Below, in pieces: positions 1 through 9,900 of a stretch of DNA of 64,000 nt. Within the stretch, counting starts at the first letter, position 1. Every line of letters begins with the position of its first letter. The notes below the pieces were generated by a model. It was not told the DNA's origin and made no database searches. It was given only the letters and a program-made list of their open reading frames with translations. The stretch covers positions 455,962 to 519,961 of the forward strand of contig NZ_BMZD01000001.1 in assembly GCF_014652615.1 (NCBI RefSeq). The letters are read 5' to 3'. A program made the translations under genes and the position numbers. The DNA comes from Novosphingobium arvoryzae (GTDB taxonomy: Bacteria; Pseudomonadota; Alphaproteobacteria; Sphingomonadales; Sphingomonadaceae).

Positions 1-510
1 GGCCATGACCGCGCCCGATGGCGCACCCGATCCCACGATCGAAGCCGCGAACCCGCGCGATTTCTTGCCTGCGTGCTCCATCGACAGCAGCGTGGCCCCG
101 GCCCATTCGCCGCCCACGGCAAAGCCCTGCACCAGCCGCAGCGCGATCAGCGCCAGCGGGGCGGCAATCCCGATCATCTCGTAGGACGGCAGCAGCCCCA
201 TCAGAAAGCTGGACACGCCCATCAGGTAGAGCGTGATCATCAGCATCTTCTTGCGCCCGATCCGGTCGCCATAGTGGCCGAAGAACACCGCCCCCAGCGG
301 CCGTGCGACATAACCCACCGCCAGCGTGGCGAACGAGGCCAGCGTGGCGACCTTGGGATCGAGCGCGAAAAAGACTTTCGGGAACACCAGCGTGGCGGCG
401 ATGCCATACAGCAGGAAGTCATAGTATTCGACTGCCGAGCCCAGATAGCTCGACCACATGGCGCGGCGGCGCATGACCGCTGCTTGCGGCAGATCTGCCG
501 GTTGCGTCAT
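1..510 (-). CDS. MFS transporter, metabolite:H+ symporter (MHS) family, partial
   Basis: An open frame of 170 codons runs from an ATG at 510 off the left edge, so the C-terminal part (more than half) is missing. The N-terminus reads EYYDFLLYGIAATLVFPKVF. The loop between TM2 and TM3 carries the MFS signature GHYGDRIGRKKML, and TM4 carries RLVQGFAVGGEWAGA. Both are typical of the MHS branch (ShiA, KgtP and aromatic-acid symporters). The start is preceded by GGGAGAGGGAACACAGCA, a good ribosome binding site. It diverges from an MhpC-like hydrolase, so import of an aromatic acid is the likely job; the substrate cannot be read from the sequence. The transporter class is clear; the substrate is inference. 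Confidence 0.88.
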   Translation of the reverse strand, partial: MTQPADLPQAAVMRRRAMWSSYLGSAVEYYDFLLYGIAATLVFPKVFFALDPKVATLASFATLAVGYVARPLGAVFFGHYGDRIGRKKMLMITLYLMGVSSFLMGLLPSYEMIGIAAPLALIALRLVQGFAVGGEWAGATLLSMEHAGKKSRGFAASIVGSGAPSGAVMA

Positions 511-753
511 TGCTGTGTTCCCTCTCCCATTGCCGATCCCGGCCCGTCTTCACCCCGGTCCCTGGTATCGCATTTTTGTTGAACCATCATTCTGGAACCT
601 GCTATCGTCATTACACGTTCGGGGGTGATTGTCACCTTGCGTCTGGGTTTTTTGGACCCGCGTTTCGGGCCTCTGGCCAGCGCAGACCGGCAATCCGAAC
701 GAAAAAACAGCAACGCGTCCGTTTTTCGGACATGGGTAAGGGAGAGGGATATC
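511..753. promoter_or_regulatory. Divergent promoter region between transporter and hydrolase
   Basis: This 243-bp gap separates two divergent catabolic genes and must hold both promoters. A short perfect inverted repeat, GTCCG-TTTTT-CGGAC, lies at 717-731, just upstream of the hydrolase ribosome binding site (GGAGAGGG, 741-748). A direct repeat GAACC occurs near 579-600. The MhpR-like IclR regulator two genes away is the obvious candidate binder, but I cannot assign an operator with certainty. Confidence 0.45.
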
Positions 754-1596
754 ATGGTCGATCCGACCTTCGAAAGCACCAGCAAGCAGGTTCGCACCAA
801 GAACTGGGACATCCATTACAATGAGTGCGGATCGGGTCATCCGCTGGTGCTAGTGCATGGCGGCGGACCCGGCGCTTCGGGCTGGTCCAACTATAACCCC
901 AACATCCCCTACCTGTCGCAATTCTTCCGCGTTATCGCGGTGGACCTGCCGGGCTGGGGCCGTTCGCAGCCGGTCGCCTATGAGAACCGCGACAATTCCG
1001 GCGCGCTGGCCGAACTGCTCGAAACGCTGGGAATCGCCCGCGCTGCGGTGGTCGGCAATTCGATGGGCGGCGCCTCGGTCATCCGCCTGGCCTATGAGCG
1101 GCCGGACCTGGTGTCGCACCTCATCACCATGGGCTCGCCCTCTGGCGTGCCGGGCATGTTCGAGGCCGCCGGCCTGACCGAAGGGGTCAAGGTGCTGGAG
1201 CGCGCCTATTTCGAACCCAGCCTGGAAACGATCCGCGCGCTGACCAACATCATGACGTTCGACACCTCCAATGTGACGGACGAACTGATCCAGGAACGCC
1301 TGAACAACACGCTGGCGCAGCGCGCCCACGTCGACAACTGGATCGGCGGGCACGGCAAGGGACCGATGGTGCGCCTCAACCAGGAGATGATCCCGACCAT
1401 CAAGGCGCCGACCCTGCTGATGCACGGCCGCGACGACCGCGTGACCCACTTCACTCACGCCATCCGTCTGGCTGGCATGATCCGGGATTCGCGCGTGCTG
1501 ATCGTCAACCGCTGCGGGCACTGGCTGCAGCTGGAGCATGCCAAGGAGTTCAATTCGATGGTGCACCGCTTCCTGGATGACAATCCGGACGGCTGA
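754..1596 (+). CDS. mhpC: Alpha/beta hydrolase, MhpC-like meta-cleavage product hydrolase
   Basis: The 280-residue protein has the full alpha/beta-hydrolase catalytic set: oxyanion-hole motif HGGGPG (residues 35-40), nucleophile Ser103 in GNSMGG, Asp228 in GRDDRV and His256 in CGHW. The length and the HGGGPGASGWSNY block match the MhpC/BphD/XylF C-C bond hydrolases (EC 3.7.1.-), which split the meta-ring-fission product into 2-hydroxypenta-2,4-dienoate and an acid. The enzymes that would take the dienoate further (hydratase, aldolase, dehydrogenase) are at 15.9-18.7 kb. The start at 754 is chosen for the GGAGAGGG site 5 bases upstream; a longer frame from 625 has no such signal. No extradiol dioxygenase lies in the window, so the exact substrate (2,3-dihydroxyphenylpropionate type, biphenyl type or other) is open. 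Confidence 0.85.
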   Translation: MVDPTFESTSKQVRTKNWDIHYNECGSGHPLVLVHGGGPGASGWSNYNPNIPYLSQFFRVIAVDLPGWGRSQPVAYENRDNSGALAELLETLGIARAAVVGNSMGGASVIRLAYERPDLVSHLITMGSPSGVPGMFEAAGLTEGVKVLERAYFEPSLETIRALTNIMTFDTSNVTDELIQERLNNTLAQRAHVDNWIGGHGKGPMVRLNQEMIPTIKAPTLLMHGRDDRVTHFTHAIRLAGMIRDSRVLIVNRCGHWLQLEHAKEFNSMVHRFLDDNPDG

Positions 1597-1618
1597 CCCC
1601 CGCCAGCTCAACAACGGG

Positions 1619-1653
1619 CGCGCATCATGGCCAGGGTGATGGTATGATGCGCG
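1619..1653. other. Stem-loop between hydrolase and IclR gene
   Basis: A perfect 10-bp inverted repeat, CGCGCATCAT (1619-1628) and ATGATGCGCG (1644-1653), encloses a 15-base loop. It lies 22 bases after the hydrolase stop. No T-run follows directly (a run of A's is at 1677-1684), so it may be an mRNA 3' stabiliser or an operator for the IclR gene rather than a classic terminator. Confidence 0.4.
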
Positions 1654-1720
1654 TCCCGGGTCTGCATGGCACACCATAAAAAAAGGGACCTGACACCGGG
1701 GGCATGGCGGGAGAAGGCAA

Positions 1721-2479
1721 ATGGCAATTGACGGGCGGTTGCTGACGGTCATCGAATCGATCAACGAGCTGGGCATTTGCACGGTCGTGGACCTGCACCG
1801 GGCCACGGGCATCTCGCGGCCGGCGGTGCACCGGATTGTCGAAAACCTGTGCAGCTTCGGCTATCTGGAACGGGTCGACGGGCACAGCTCGGTCCGGCTC
1901 ACCTCGCAGATTCTGGCGCTGAGCGCGGGATACAAGCCCGAACACCGCATGGCGGAGCAGGCCATGCCGGTGCTGCAACAGCTGCAAAAACGGATTCGCT
2001 GGCCGCATACTTTCACCACGCCCGAAGCAGACATGATGGTGATCCAGGCGACCACCCGCCATCATAACCCGTTCGTGTTCGACCGCGGGCGGACCGGCCT
2101 GCGCCTGCCGATCCTGTCCACCGCCACGGGCTGTGTCTATCTGGCGCACTGCGGCGCGGAGGAGCGTGAAGCGATCCTCGCCCGGTTGCAGGCGCACCAG
2201 GTGCGCGACGAGACGTTCGACCAGACGTTTGAAGACATGCTTGCCGCCGCGCGCGACCGGATCGCGATTGCCGCGGAAAAGGGCTATGCCCTGCGCTCTG
2301 GCGGCGAACCGGAACGGACCACCACGATCGCGGTGCCGGTCATCGTGTTTTCCACGGCGGTCGGCGCGCTGTGCACCTCGTTCCCGACTTCCGCGATCCC
2401 GCTGGAGGAAGCCTGCACGAAGTATGTGCCAGAGTTACAGGACGCGGCGCGCAGCATCGCCGCCCTTTTCGAGAAATAG
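1721..2479 (+). CDS. IclR-family transcriptional regulator, MhpR-like
   Basis: The 252-residue protein has an N-terminal winged helix (about residues 8-65, TGISRPAVHRIVENLCSFGY) and a C-terminal IclR effector domain. The stretch WPHTFTTPEADMMVIQAT followed by RTGLRLPILSTATG resembles the corresponding region of E. coli MhpR, the activator of 3-(3-hydroxyphenyl)propionate catabolism. It follows the hydrolase on the same strand and starts after a good site (GGAGAAGG, 1710-1717). It probably controls the hydrolase and the divergent transporter. Family certain; the MhpR-like role is inferred from similarity and position. Confidence 0.88.
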   Translation: MAIDGRLLTVIESINELGICTVVDLHRATGISRPAVHRIVENLCSFGYLERVDGHSSVRLTSQILALSAGYKPEHRMAEQAMPVLQQLQKRIRWPHTFTTPEADMMVIQATTRHHNPFVFDRGRTGLRLPILSTATGCVYLAHCGAEEREAILARLQAHQVRDETFDQTFEDMLAAARDRIAIAAEKGYALRSGGEPERTTTIAVPVIVFSTAVGALCTSFPTSAIPLEEACTKYVPELQDAARSIAALFEK

Positions 2480-2487
2480 ACGGCGCG

Positions 2488-3135
2488 TCAGAACGCTTCG
2501 GGTGGTGCTTCCGCCAGCGCGATCAGGCTGATGCCCGCCATGCGCAGATAGCCGGGCAGGGTATCGCCTGATGCATTCATGATCAGGTTGCCGTCGGCGC
2601 AGACCAGCGTGAACTTGCCCAGCTGGAAGGCGCGATCGGGGCAGCGCTCCTGCAACTCGGCCGGCAGGGTCTGGCGATACCACGAGGTGTATTCTTCCAT
2701 CACCGCCTGCCGCAGGTCCAGAAAGCGCTGGCGCGACACCTGCTCGCGCACCGACTGGTCGACGCTGAGGATCACGCCCAGCCGCCAGAAGTCCTGCGTG
2801 ATCAGCGCCTCGTTTTCCGGCGCGCGGCAATAGATCCGCTCCAGGTGCTGACGGGTGGTTTCCCCCGGCAGCGGGCGGCGCTTGCGATGGAATTCCGCCA
2901 GCCATTCGCGGCTCTGGTCCATCAGCGAGGCAAACAGGATGTCCTTGCTTTCGAAATGCCAATAGACGCTGCCGGTCGGCAACTGCGCCTTCAGCGAGAC
3001 GCGCGGAATGGTCGTGCCCTGATAGCCGTATTCCTGCGCCACCTGCAGCGTCGCCTCGAGGATCTTCTGCCGGTTCGCGGCCGACGTGCGGTGTTCTCCG
3101 CGCTGCCGCTCCCGCTTCTTGGTTTCTACTTCCAT
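2488..3135 (-). CDS. TetR-family transcriptional regulator
   Basis: The 215-residue protein has a TetR N-terminal helix-turn-helix (about residues 20-66, with TIPRVSLKAQLPTGSVYWHF) preceded by a basic Lys/Arg-rich tail, and a ligand-binding C-terminal half I cannot assign. I place the start at 3135, where GGGAG precedes ATG by 6 bases; the frame stays open to 3210 but without a clear ribosome site. It is convergent with the IclR gene (8 bases between stops) and lies 90 bases downstream of the MarR gene on the same strand. Its target is unknown. Confidence 0.88.
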   Translation of the reverse strand: MEVETKKRERQRGEHRTSAANRQKILEATLQVAQEYGYQGTTIPRVSLKAQLPTGSVYWHFESKDILFASLMDQSREWLAEFHRKRRPLPGETTRQHLERIYCRAPENEALITQDFWRLGVILSVDQSVREQVSRQRFLDLRQAVMEEYTSWYRQTLPAELQERCPDRAFQLGKFTLVCADGNLIMNASGDTLPGYLRMAGISLIALAEAPPEAF

Positions 3136-3225
3136 CTCAACTCCCTCGAGCCGCAAGGTATTACCGCGCCGCCATGCCTTGGCAATGGCAACACGCGGCG
3201 CGGGCGGCATTTGTTGGCGGCGCGC

Positions 3226-3648
3226 TCATTCGGCCGGGATCGCGGAGCGGGCCAGCGCCATGAAGGCGGTGCGCTCGTCCGGGGCCAGATTGCCCAGGAT
3301 TGCATTCTGCGCCTCGCGCACGATCGGCAGCAATCGCGCGAACGTTTCCTCTCCCAGCGGGGTCAGGCGCAGCACGCGGGCGCGGCGGTCGGCATCGTTG
3401 ATGGCGCGTTCGACCAGACCCTTGGACACCAGCCGGTTGATCACTTCGCCAATGGTCGGGCGGTCATAGGCGATCAGCGCTGCCACTCCGGCCTGGTCGA
3501 TGCCGGGGTTGGCCTTGATCGCATCCAGCGCGGCGAACTGGACCGAAGTTATGTCGAACCCGGCCTCGCGGGTGCGGGCGGTGTAAACCTGGGTCGAATG
3601 CTGGTGCAGCCGGCGGATCAGGTGGCCAGCCATGTCCAGTGCCTGCAT
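3226..3648 (-). CDS. mobR: MarR-family repressor, MobR-like
   Basis: The 140-residue protein is a MarR winged helix: dimer helices at both ends, recognition region LIAYDRPTIGEVINRLVSKG (about residues 58-77), and the wing DADRRARVLRLTPLG. It diverges from a MobA-like hydroxylase. This is the arrangement known from Comamonas, where MarR-type MobR represses mobA and is released by 3-hydroxybenzoate. A palindrome fitting a MarR dimer lies in the shared promoter (3752-3775). The start may be 3648 or 3633 (MAGHLIRR); neither has a strong ribosome site. The assignment to MobR rests on context and on the MobA match. Confidence 0.8.
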   Translation of the reverse strand: MQALDMAGHLIRRLHQHSTQVYTARTREAGFDITSVQFAALDAIKANPGIDQAGVAALIAYDRPTIGEVINRLVSKGLVERAINDADRRARVLRLTPLGEETFARLLPIVREAQNAILGNLAPDERTAFMALARSAIPAE

Positions 3649-3728
3649 CGCGCGAAATCCCCTGCCGCGCAGGGAACCGCCCCCGCGCCGCCCTGCGGGG
3701 TAGCCGAGTTTCGGCGAATTAGAAAGTT

Positions 3729-3775
3729 CACTTATCTTTTCGATTGACTCAAATTGATAAGTGCACGTATCAATT
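3729..3775. promoter_or_regulatory. MarR/MobR-type operator and mobA promoter
   Basis: AATTGATAAGTGCACGTATCAATT-type symmetry spans 3752-3775: a 24-bp palindrome with a single mismatched pair centred on GTGCAC. A second half-site, CACTTATC at 3729-3736, pairs perfectly with GATAAGTG at 3756-3763. A possible promoter reads TTGACT (3744-3749), an 18-base spacer, then TATCAA (3768-3773), so the palindrome would sit between and over the core elements and block polymerase when bound. The spacing fits a MarR dimer. Repeats and hexamers are seen directly; the binder is inferred. Confidence 0.75.
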
Positions 3776-3814
3776 CAGCGAGAGCGCCAGGGCGCAGATG
3801 CAGGGAGAGTGGCG

Positions 3815-5728
3815 ATGCAGTTTCATCTCGATGGGTTCCGTCCGGGCGATCCCGATGTCCACGCGCCCGCGGCAGACTTGCGCGACCGCAGCGGCCCGCT
3901 GCCTGAAACCATCGACGTGCTGATCGCGGGCTGCGGCCCGGCGGGGCTGTGCCTTGCCGCGCAGCTCTCGCTCGAACCGTCGATCCGCACCATGATCGTG
4001 GAGCCCAAGCTGACGCCGATGGAAAAGGGCCAGGCTGACGGGATCAACGTCCGCTCGATGGAAATGTTCCAGGCGTTCGGCTTTGCCGACAAGGTGAAGC
4101 GGGAATCGGTCTGGATCAACGAGACGACCTTCTGGAGCCCGGACCCTGCCAACCCCGGCCATATCCACCGCGTCGGGCGGGTGCAGGACGTGGCCGACGG
4201 GCTGAGCGAAATGCCGCACGTGCTGATCAACCAGGCCCGCGTGCATGACCTGTTCATGGACGTGATGAAGAATTCGCCGACCCGGCTGGAGCCGGATTAC
4301 GGGTTGAAGGTGGTGGACGTCGTGGTCGATCCGGCAGCGGACGATTATCCCGTCACGGTTACGCTGGAACGGACTTCGCCAGAGCGTGAGGGCCAGCGCG
4401 AAACAATCCGCGCGCGCTATGTCGTGGGCTGCGATGGCGCGCGTTCCAGCGTGCGGCAGGCCATCGGCGGCGCGCTCCACGGCGATGCCGCGCATCAGGC
4501 CTGGGGCGTGATGGACATTCTGGCGGTCACCGACTTCCCCGACTATCGCATGAAGGCGATCATCCAGTCGGCGGGCGAGGGCGCAATCCTGGTCCTCCCG
4601 CGCGAGGGCGGCTATCTGGTGCGGCTCTATGTCGAGCTGGACCAGCTGGCCGAGGATGAGCGCGTGGCCGATCGCGGAATGGGCGTGGACGACATCATCG
4701 CCAAGGCGAAGCGCATCCTGGCGCCGCACACGCTGGACGTGAAGGAAGTGGTGTGGTGGTCGATCTATGAAATCGGGCACCGCCTGACCGACCGGTTCGA
4801 CGATGTTCCTGCCGATCAGGCCGCAACCCGCGCGCCGCGGGTGATGCTGGCCGGCGATGCCTGCCACACCCACAGCCCCAAGGCCGGGCAGGGGATGAAC
4901 GTGTCGATGGGCGATGCGTTCAACCTCGGCTGGAAGCTGCGCGCAGTGCTGACGGGCCGCGCCGCTCCCGCGCTGCTCCACAGCTATACCGCCGAACGGC
5001 GCGCCGCTGCCAAGAGCCTGGTCGATTTCGACCATCGCTGGTCGCGCGTGGTCGGCAACCGGCCCGAAGACGATACCGACGCCGCAATGCCGCGCGTGCA
5101 GCGTGAATTCATCGCCAACGGCGATTTCACCGCCGGGCTGACCGTCTGCTACGAAGCCTCCGCGCTGACCGGGGCGGGGCAGCATCAGGCGCTGGCCACT
5201 GGCTTCCCCATCGGCATGCGGCTCCATTCCGCGCCGGTGATCCGGCTGGCCGATGCAATGCCGATGCAACTGGGCCACGTCATTGACGCCGACGCGCGCT
5301 GGCGGCTGTTCCTGTTCGCGGGCGCAGGCGATACCGGCCAGCCCGGCGCGCCGGTGGCGCAGCTGTGCGACTTCCTGGAAACGGCGGAGGCATCCCCGCT
5401 GCGCCGCTTCACCCGCGCCGGCGAAAACATCGACGCGGTGATTGATGTGCGCGCCGTGTTCCAGCCGGGTTTCCGCGATCTGGTCTATCCGGCGATGCCG
5501 TCGCTGCTGCGCCCGCACAAGGGGCGCTATGGCCTCTGCGACTATGAAAAGGTGTTCTGCGCCGACCTCAAGAGCGGGGACGACATCTTCACCATGCGCG
5601 GGATCGACCGGGCGGCGGGCTGCGTCGTGGTGGTACGCCCGGACCAGTACGTCGCGGAAATCCTGCCGCTGGACGACCACGCGGGGCTGGCCGCCTTCTT
5701 CGCCGGGTTCCTGCTGCCGACGAGCTAG
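3815..5728 (+). CDS. mobA: 3-hydroxybenzoate 4-monooxygenase (MobA-like flavoprotein)
   Basis: The 637-residue protein is a group A flavin monooxygenase of the phenol hydroxylase fold. It has the FAD Rossmann motif AGCGPAGLCLA (Gly39, 41, 44), the NADPH/FAD 'DG' motif VGCDGARS (Asp207), the 'GD' motif AGDACHTHSPKAGQG (Asp348), and a thioredoxin-like C-terminal domain ending in RPDQYVAEILPL. The opening MQFHLDGFRPG and the whole length closely resemble Comamonas testosteroni MobA (about 639 residues), which makes protocatechuate from 3-hydroxybenzoate with NADPH and O2. The start at 3815 follows AGGGAGAG by 5 bases; a longer frame from 3761 would begin inside the operator. The gene stands alone under a divergent MarR repressor, which supports the call. 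Related phenol 2-monooxygenases are the alternative. The stop overlaps that of the convergent efflux gene. Confidence 0.82.
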   Translation: MQFHLDGFRPGDPDVHAPAADLRDRSGPLPETIDVLIAGCGPAGLCLAAQLSLEPSIRTMIVEPKLTPMEKGQADGINVRSMEMFQAFGFADKVKRESVWINETTFWSPDPANPGHIHRVGRVQDVADGLSEMPHVLINQARVHDLFMDVMKNSPTRLEPDYGLKVVDVVVDPAADDYPVTVTLERTSPEREGQRETIRARYVVGCDGARSSVRQAIGGALHGDAAHQAWGVMDILAVTDFPDYRMKAIIQSAGEGAILVLPREGGYLVRLYVELDQLAEDERVADRGMGVDDIIAKAKRILAPHTLDVKEVVWWSIYEIGHRLTDRFDDVPADQAATRAPRVMLAGDACHTHSPKAGQGMNVSMGDAFNLGWKLRAVLTGRAAPALLHSYTAERRAAAKSLVDFDHRWSRVVGNRPEDDTDAAMPRVQREFIANGDFTAGLTVCYEASALTGAGQHQALATGFPIGMRLHSAPVIRLADAMPMQLGHVIDADARWRLFLFAGAGDTGQPGAPVAQLCDFLETAEASPLRRFTRAGENIDAVIDVRAVFQPGFRDLVYPAMPSLLRPHKGRYGLCDYEKVFCADLKSGDDIFTMRGIDRAAGCVVVVRPDQYVAEILPLDDHAGLAAFFAGFLLPTS

Positions 5729-6948
5729 TCAGCCAGCCACAGCTCGTGGCTGTCGATCCGCAGCTTGGTGATCGCGCGCACCGCTTCGGTGCGCGCGGAC
5801 GCCTCGATGCGGAAGGCATCGTGGACCATGCGTTCACCCAGCAGCAGGTCGGCCAGGTCGATCTCGCCCAACTCGTGCCCGCGCCGCAGCTTGCCCAGCG
5901 CGGCCATCTGCGCCTCCACCGTTTCGCGCGCGCGGTGCCATGCGGCCAGGCGATAGCGCGCCTCGGTCACATCGGCATCGGCGGTTTCCTGCACGGCAAA
6001 GCGCGCCAGCTGCTCCTCGGCGCGCGCGGCTGAAGCGCTGGCTCCGGCCTCTTGGGCCAGTGCCTTGCGGTGGCTGCCGCCCAGTGGCACCGAAAACACC
6101 ACACCCGCCCCGCGCTCGGCCCCGCCGCGCTCGGAAAAGACCCGCAGGCCGACGGACGGGTCGGCCAGCCGGTCCTTGCTCGTGCGGTCGGCCACGGCGG
6201 CCATGCGCCGGGCCTCGGCTTCGGCGGCGGCGATTTCATGGCTGTTGGCGATCACCAGGTCGCGCAGCTGTGACAGGCGCGCCTCGGCGATCTCGGGCAT
6301 CGGCACATCGGGGGCTTCCACCGGCAGGGGCAGGGCGGGGAAGTGGTTCGCCAATCGGCTCCGCGCCAGCGCCGCCATCCCGCCGGACTGTTCCGCCGCC
6401 AGCCGCGCCGCCGCCAGCGCGGCGCTGGCCTGGTCTACGTCAAGTTGGGCCGCGTCACGCAACTCGTGGCGCCGCTTGATCGCCTTGAGTGCCGCTGCGT
6501 AATTGGTCACGGCGGCGGCATCGACCCGCGCCTGCGCTGAGGCGGAGAGCCAGTCGAACCAGTGCCCGGCCAGCAGCAGCGCCGCCTGATGGCGCGCATC
6601 CTCGGCCAGATTTTCCGCTGCCTCCACGCCGAACGCGCCAATCTCGCGGTCCAGCCGCCCCTTGCCGGGCAGGCGCAGCGCGCGGCTGACTTGCGCGTCA
6701 TATTCGTCGAACTTGCCTTCGCGGTCGACCGAGCGGCGGATGTAGCTGCCGGAAAAAGTGAACTCATGCGGTCCCGCGCGCAGTCCGTTCGCGCGGGCGC
6801 GGGCGGCCTCGGTCCGGGCGCGGGCGGCCTGAACACTGGGATGTTCGTCCAGCGCGCGGCCAATCGCCGCGTCATCCGGCAGGCCGGGTTCGGCAGACAG
6901 CGGCGCGGCCAGCGCCAGCAATGGCAGGATGAAGATCAGGGCGCGCAT
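5725..6948 (-). CDS. Outer-membrane factor of RND metal efflux (CzcC/TolC family)
   Basis: The 407-residue protein begins with a signal peptide (MRALIFILPLLALAAPLSA) and is rich in long Ala/Glu/Arg heptad helices, as expected for the periplasmic tunnel of TolC-family proteins; two repeat halves are visible. It is the last gene of a three-gene operon (membrane fusion protein, RND pump, this gene) with a gap of 5 bases to the pump. It would form the outer-membrane exit channel. Length and composition fit CzcC/CusC types. Confidence 0.85.
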   Translation of the reverse strand: MRALIFILPLLALAAPLSAEPGLPDDAAIGRALDEHPSVQAARARTEAARARANGLRAGPHEFTFSGSYIRRSVDREGKFDEYDAQVSRALRLPGKGRLDREIGAFGVEAAENLAEDARHQAALLLAGHWFDWLSASAQARVDAAAVTNYAAALKAIKRRHELRDAAQLDVDQASAALAAARLAAEQSGGMAALARSRLANHFPALPLPVEAPDVPMPEIAEARLSQLRDLVIANSHEIAAAEAEARRMAAVADRTSKDRLADPSVGLRVFSERGGAERGAGVVFSVPLGGSHRKALAQEAGASASAARAEEQLARFAVQETADADVTEARYRLAAWHRARETVEAQMAALGKLRRGHELGEIDLADLLLGERMVHDAFRIEASARTEAVRAITKLRIDSHELWLAD

Positions 6949-6953
6949 GGTTA

Positions 6954-9900
6954 TCAGTCCTTCACCGGATGCAGGGCATCCCCCGCCTCGCGCTCAACCG
7001 CGCTTTCCCCGAACCGTTCATAGAGGATCGGCAGCAGCACCAGCGTCAGCAACGTGGCCGACACCAGCCCGCCGATCACGACGATTGCCAGCGGCTTCTG
7101 GATTTCCGAACCGGGGCCGGTCGCGAACAGCAGCGGGACCAGGCCGAAGGCGGCGATGCTGGCGGTCATCAGCACCGGTCGCAGCCGCCGCTCGGCCCCG
7201 CGCCGCACGGCTTCGCTCAGCGGCAGGCCGCCATCGCGCAGCTGGCGGAAATAGGTCACCATCACCAGCCCGTTGAGCACCGCGATGCCCAGCAGCGCGA
7301 TGAAGCCGACCGCTGCCGGGACGGAGAGGTATTCGCCCGACACCGCCAGCGCGATCATCCCCCCGACCATCGCGAAGGGAATGTTGGTGAGGATCAGGGC
7401 CGAAGCCCGCACCGAACCCAGCGTGAAATAGAGGATCGCGAAGATCAGCAGGATCGAGATCGGCAGCACCACCATCAGCCGCGCGGTGGCGCGTTGCTGG
7501 TTCTCGAACTGCCCGCCCCATTCCAGCCGATAGCCCTGCGGCAGCTTCACGTTGGCGGCGATGTCGGCCTTGGCGTCCTCGACATAGCCCACCAGATCGC
7601 GGCCCGAAACGAAGGCCTGGACCATGGCAAAGCGCGAACCGTTTTCATGCTCCAGCTTCACCGGTCCTTCGACTTGCGCCACGCGGGCCACGTCGCTGGC
7701 GCGAACCAGCTGGCCCGATGGCGCGCGATAGACCAGATCGGCAAAGTCCTGCGCGCTCAACTCGCGCGCACCATCGCCGCGTAGCACGATCGGCACGCGG
7801 CGCACGCCGTCCGCGACGATTCCCGCGCGCACGCCTTCCACCTGGGCGCGCATCATGGTTTGCAGGTCGGCCACCGGCATGCCCACGCGGCCGGCGGCGA
7901 CCGGATCGATATCGACCAGCAGGTAATCGACCTGATCGTTCGCCACGGTCATCGCCTCGCTGGTGCCATCGATGGTTTCCAGCCGCTTCTGGATCTCGCC
8001 CGACAGCCGCGCCAGCTCGTTCAGGTCCGGCCCGAACAGCTTGATCGCCAGGTCCCCGCGCGCGCCGGTCAGCATTTCGGCGGTGCGCATCTCGATGGGT
8101 TGGGTAAAGGTCGGTTCGATGCCGGGGAACTGCTCCATCACCTTGCGCAATTCATCCACCAGCCATTGCTTGTCCTGAACCCGCCATTCCTCGCGCGGTT
8201 TCAGCTTCAGGAAGCTGTCCGTCTCGTTCGGGCTCATCGGGTCCAGCCCCAGCTCGTCCGATCCGACGCGGGCGATCACGGCCTCGACCTCTGGCACTTG
8301 CGCCAGGATCGCGCGCTGCACTTTCATGTCGCCTTCGACGCTGTGGTTGAGCGAAATGGACGGCAGCTTGCTGAGCTGGACGATGATTGAGCCTTCATCC
8401 ATCACCGGCAGGAAGGTCTTGCCGGTCATGCCATAGGCCCCCGCAGCCAGAGCAAGGCTGAGGCCCGCCAGCGTGAAGACCCGCTTCTGCCGGTTAAACG
8501 CCGCGCCCAGCAGCGCCGCATAGCGCGGGGCCAGCTGGCGCATCAGCCAGGGTTCGTGATGGCCCTGCTTCACCTTCAGCAGATAGAACGCCAGCACCGG
8601 CACCAGCGTCAGCGACAGCACCAGTGCCGAGGCGAGCGCCAGCACGATGGTCAGCGCCACGGGGGAGAACAGCTTGCCTTCCAGCCCCTCCAGCGTCAGC
8701 AGCGGCAGGAACACGATGGCGATGATCGCCAACCCGGATGCCACCGGCTTGGCCACTTCGGCCGAGGCGAGGAACACGTTGCGCAGTTTGCTGCTGCTGG
8801 CATGGCTCTTGTCGGACAATCGCTCGACCACGTTTTCGACGACCACGACCGCCCCGTCGACCAGAATGCCGACGGCAATGGCCAGCCCCCCCAGGCTCAT
8901 CAGGTTGGCGGTGAGGCCGATGGCGCGCATGAAGATGAAGGTCAGCAGCGCCGCCATCGGCAGCGCCAGCGCCACGATTACCGAGGCGCGCAGATCGCCC
9001 AGGAACAGCAGCAGCAGGATCACGACCAGGATCGTCGCTTCGACCAGTGCGGATTCGACCGTGCCAACGGCGGACCCGATCAGGTCCGACCGGTCATAGA
9101 ACACATCCACATGCATGCCCGCGGGCAGGCTGGGCTTGATCTCTTCCAGCCGCTGCTTGACCCCGTCGACCAGTTGGCTGGCATCCGCGCCGCGCAGGCC
9201 GATGACCAGCCCTTGCACCGCCTCGCCCTTGCCGTCCTTGCTGACCGCGCCGTAACGGGTCAGGCTTCCGGTGCGCACGGTGGCGACATCGCCGACCCGC
9301 ACCACCGCGCCGCCATCGGCCCGCACGACCACGGCCGCCAGATCCTCCAGCGTTCGGATCGCGCCGGTGGAGCGGACGATCAGCGCTTCCTCGCCAGCGG
9401 TCAGGCGGCCCGCGCCGTCGTTGTGGTTGTTCGCTTCGATCGCGGCGATCAGGTCGGCCGTGCTGAGGCCCGCCGCCGCCAGCGCGCTGGCACTGGGGGC
9501 CACTTCAAACGTTTCGGCATAGCCACCCAGCGAATTGACGTCCGCCACGCCGGGCACGGTGCGCAGAGCGGGGCGGATCGTCCAGTCCAGCACGCGGCGT
9601 TTTTCGGCCAGCGATTGCGGCCCTTCCAGCGTGAACATGAACAGTTCTGACAGCGGCGTGGAAATCGGGGCCAGCCCGCCTTCGACTGTTGCGGGCATAT
9701 CGCCCAGCGCTGCGCCCAGCCGTTCGGCCACCTGCTGGCGCGCCCAGTAGATGTCGGTCTTGTCCTTGAAGACCACGGTGATGTCGGCAATCGCGTACTT
9801 GGCGACCGAGCGCAGCGCGGTCTGTTCCGGGATGCCCAGCATTTCCATTTCGATGGGGGTGACCACCCGGCTTTCGACCTCTTCCGGGGTCATGCCCGGA

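Noticed and set aside
3770..5680. Long antisense open frame of 636 codons opposite mobA
   Set aside because: Arg/His/Gln-rich composition with no family features, fully opposite a clear flavoprotein; typical high-GC shadow.
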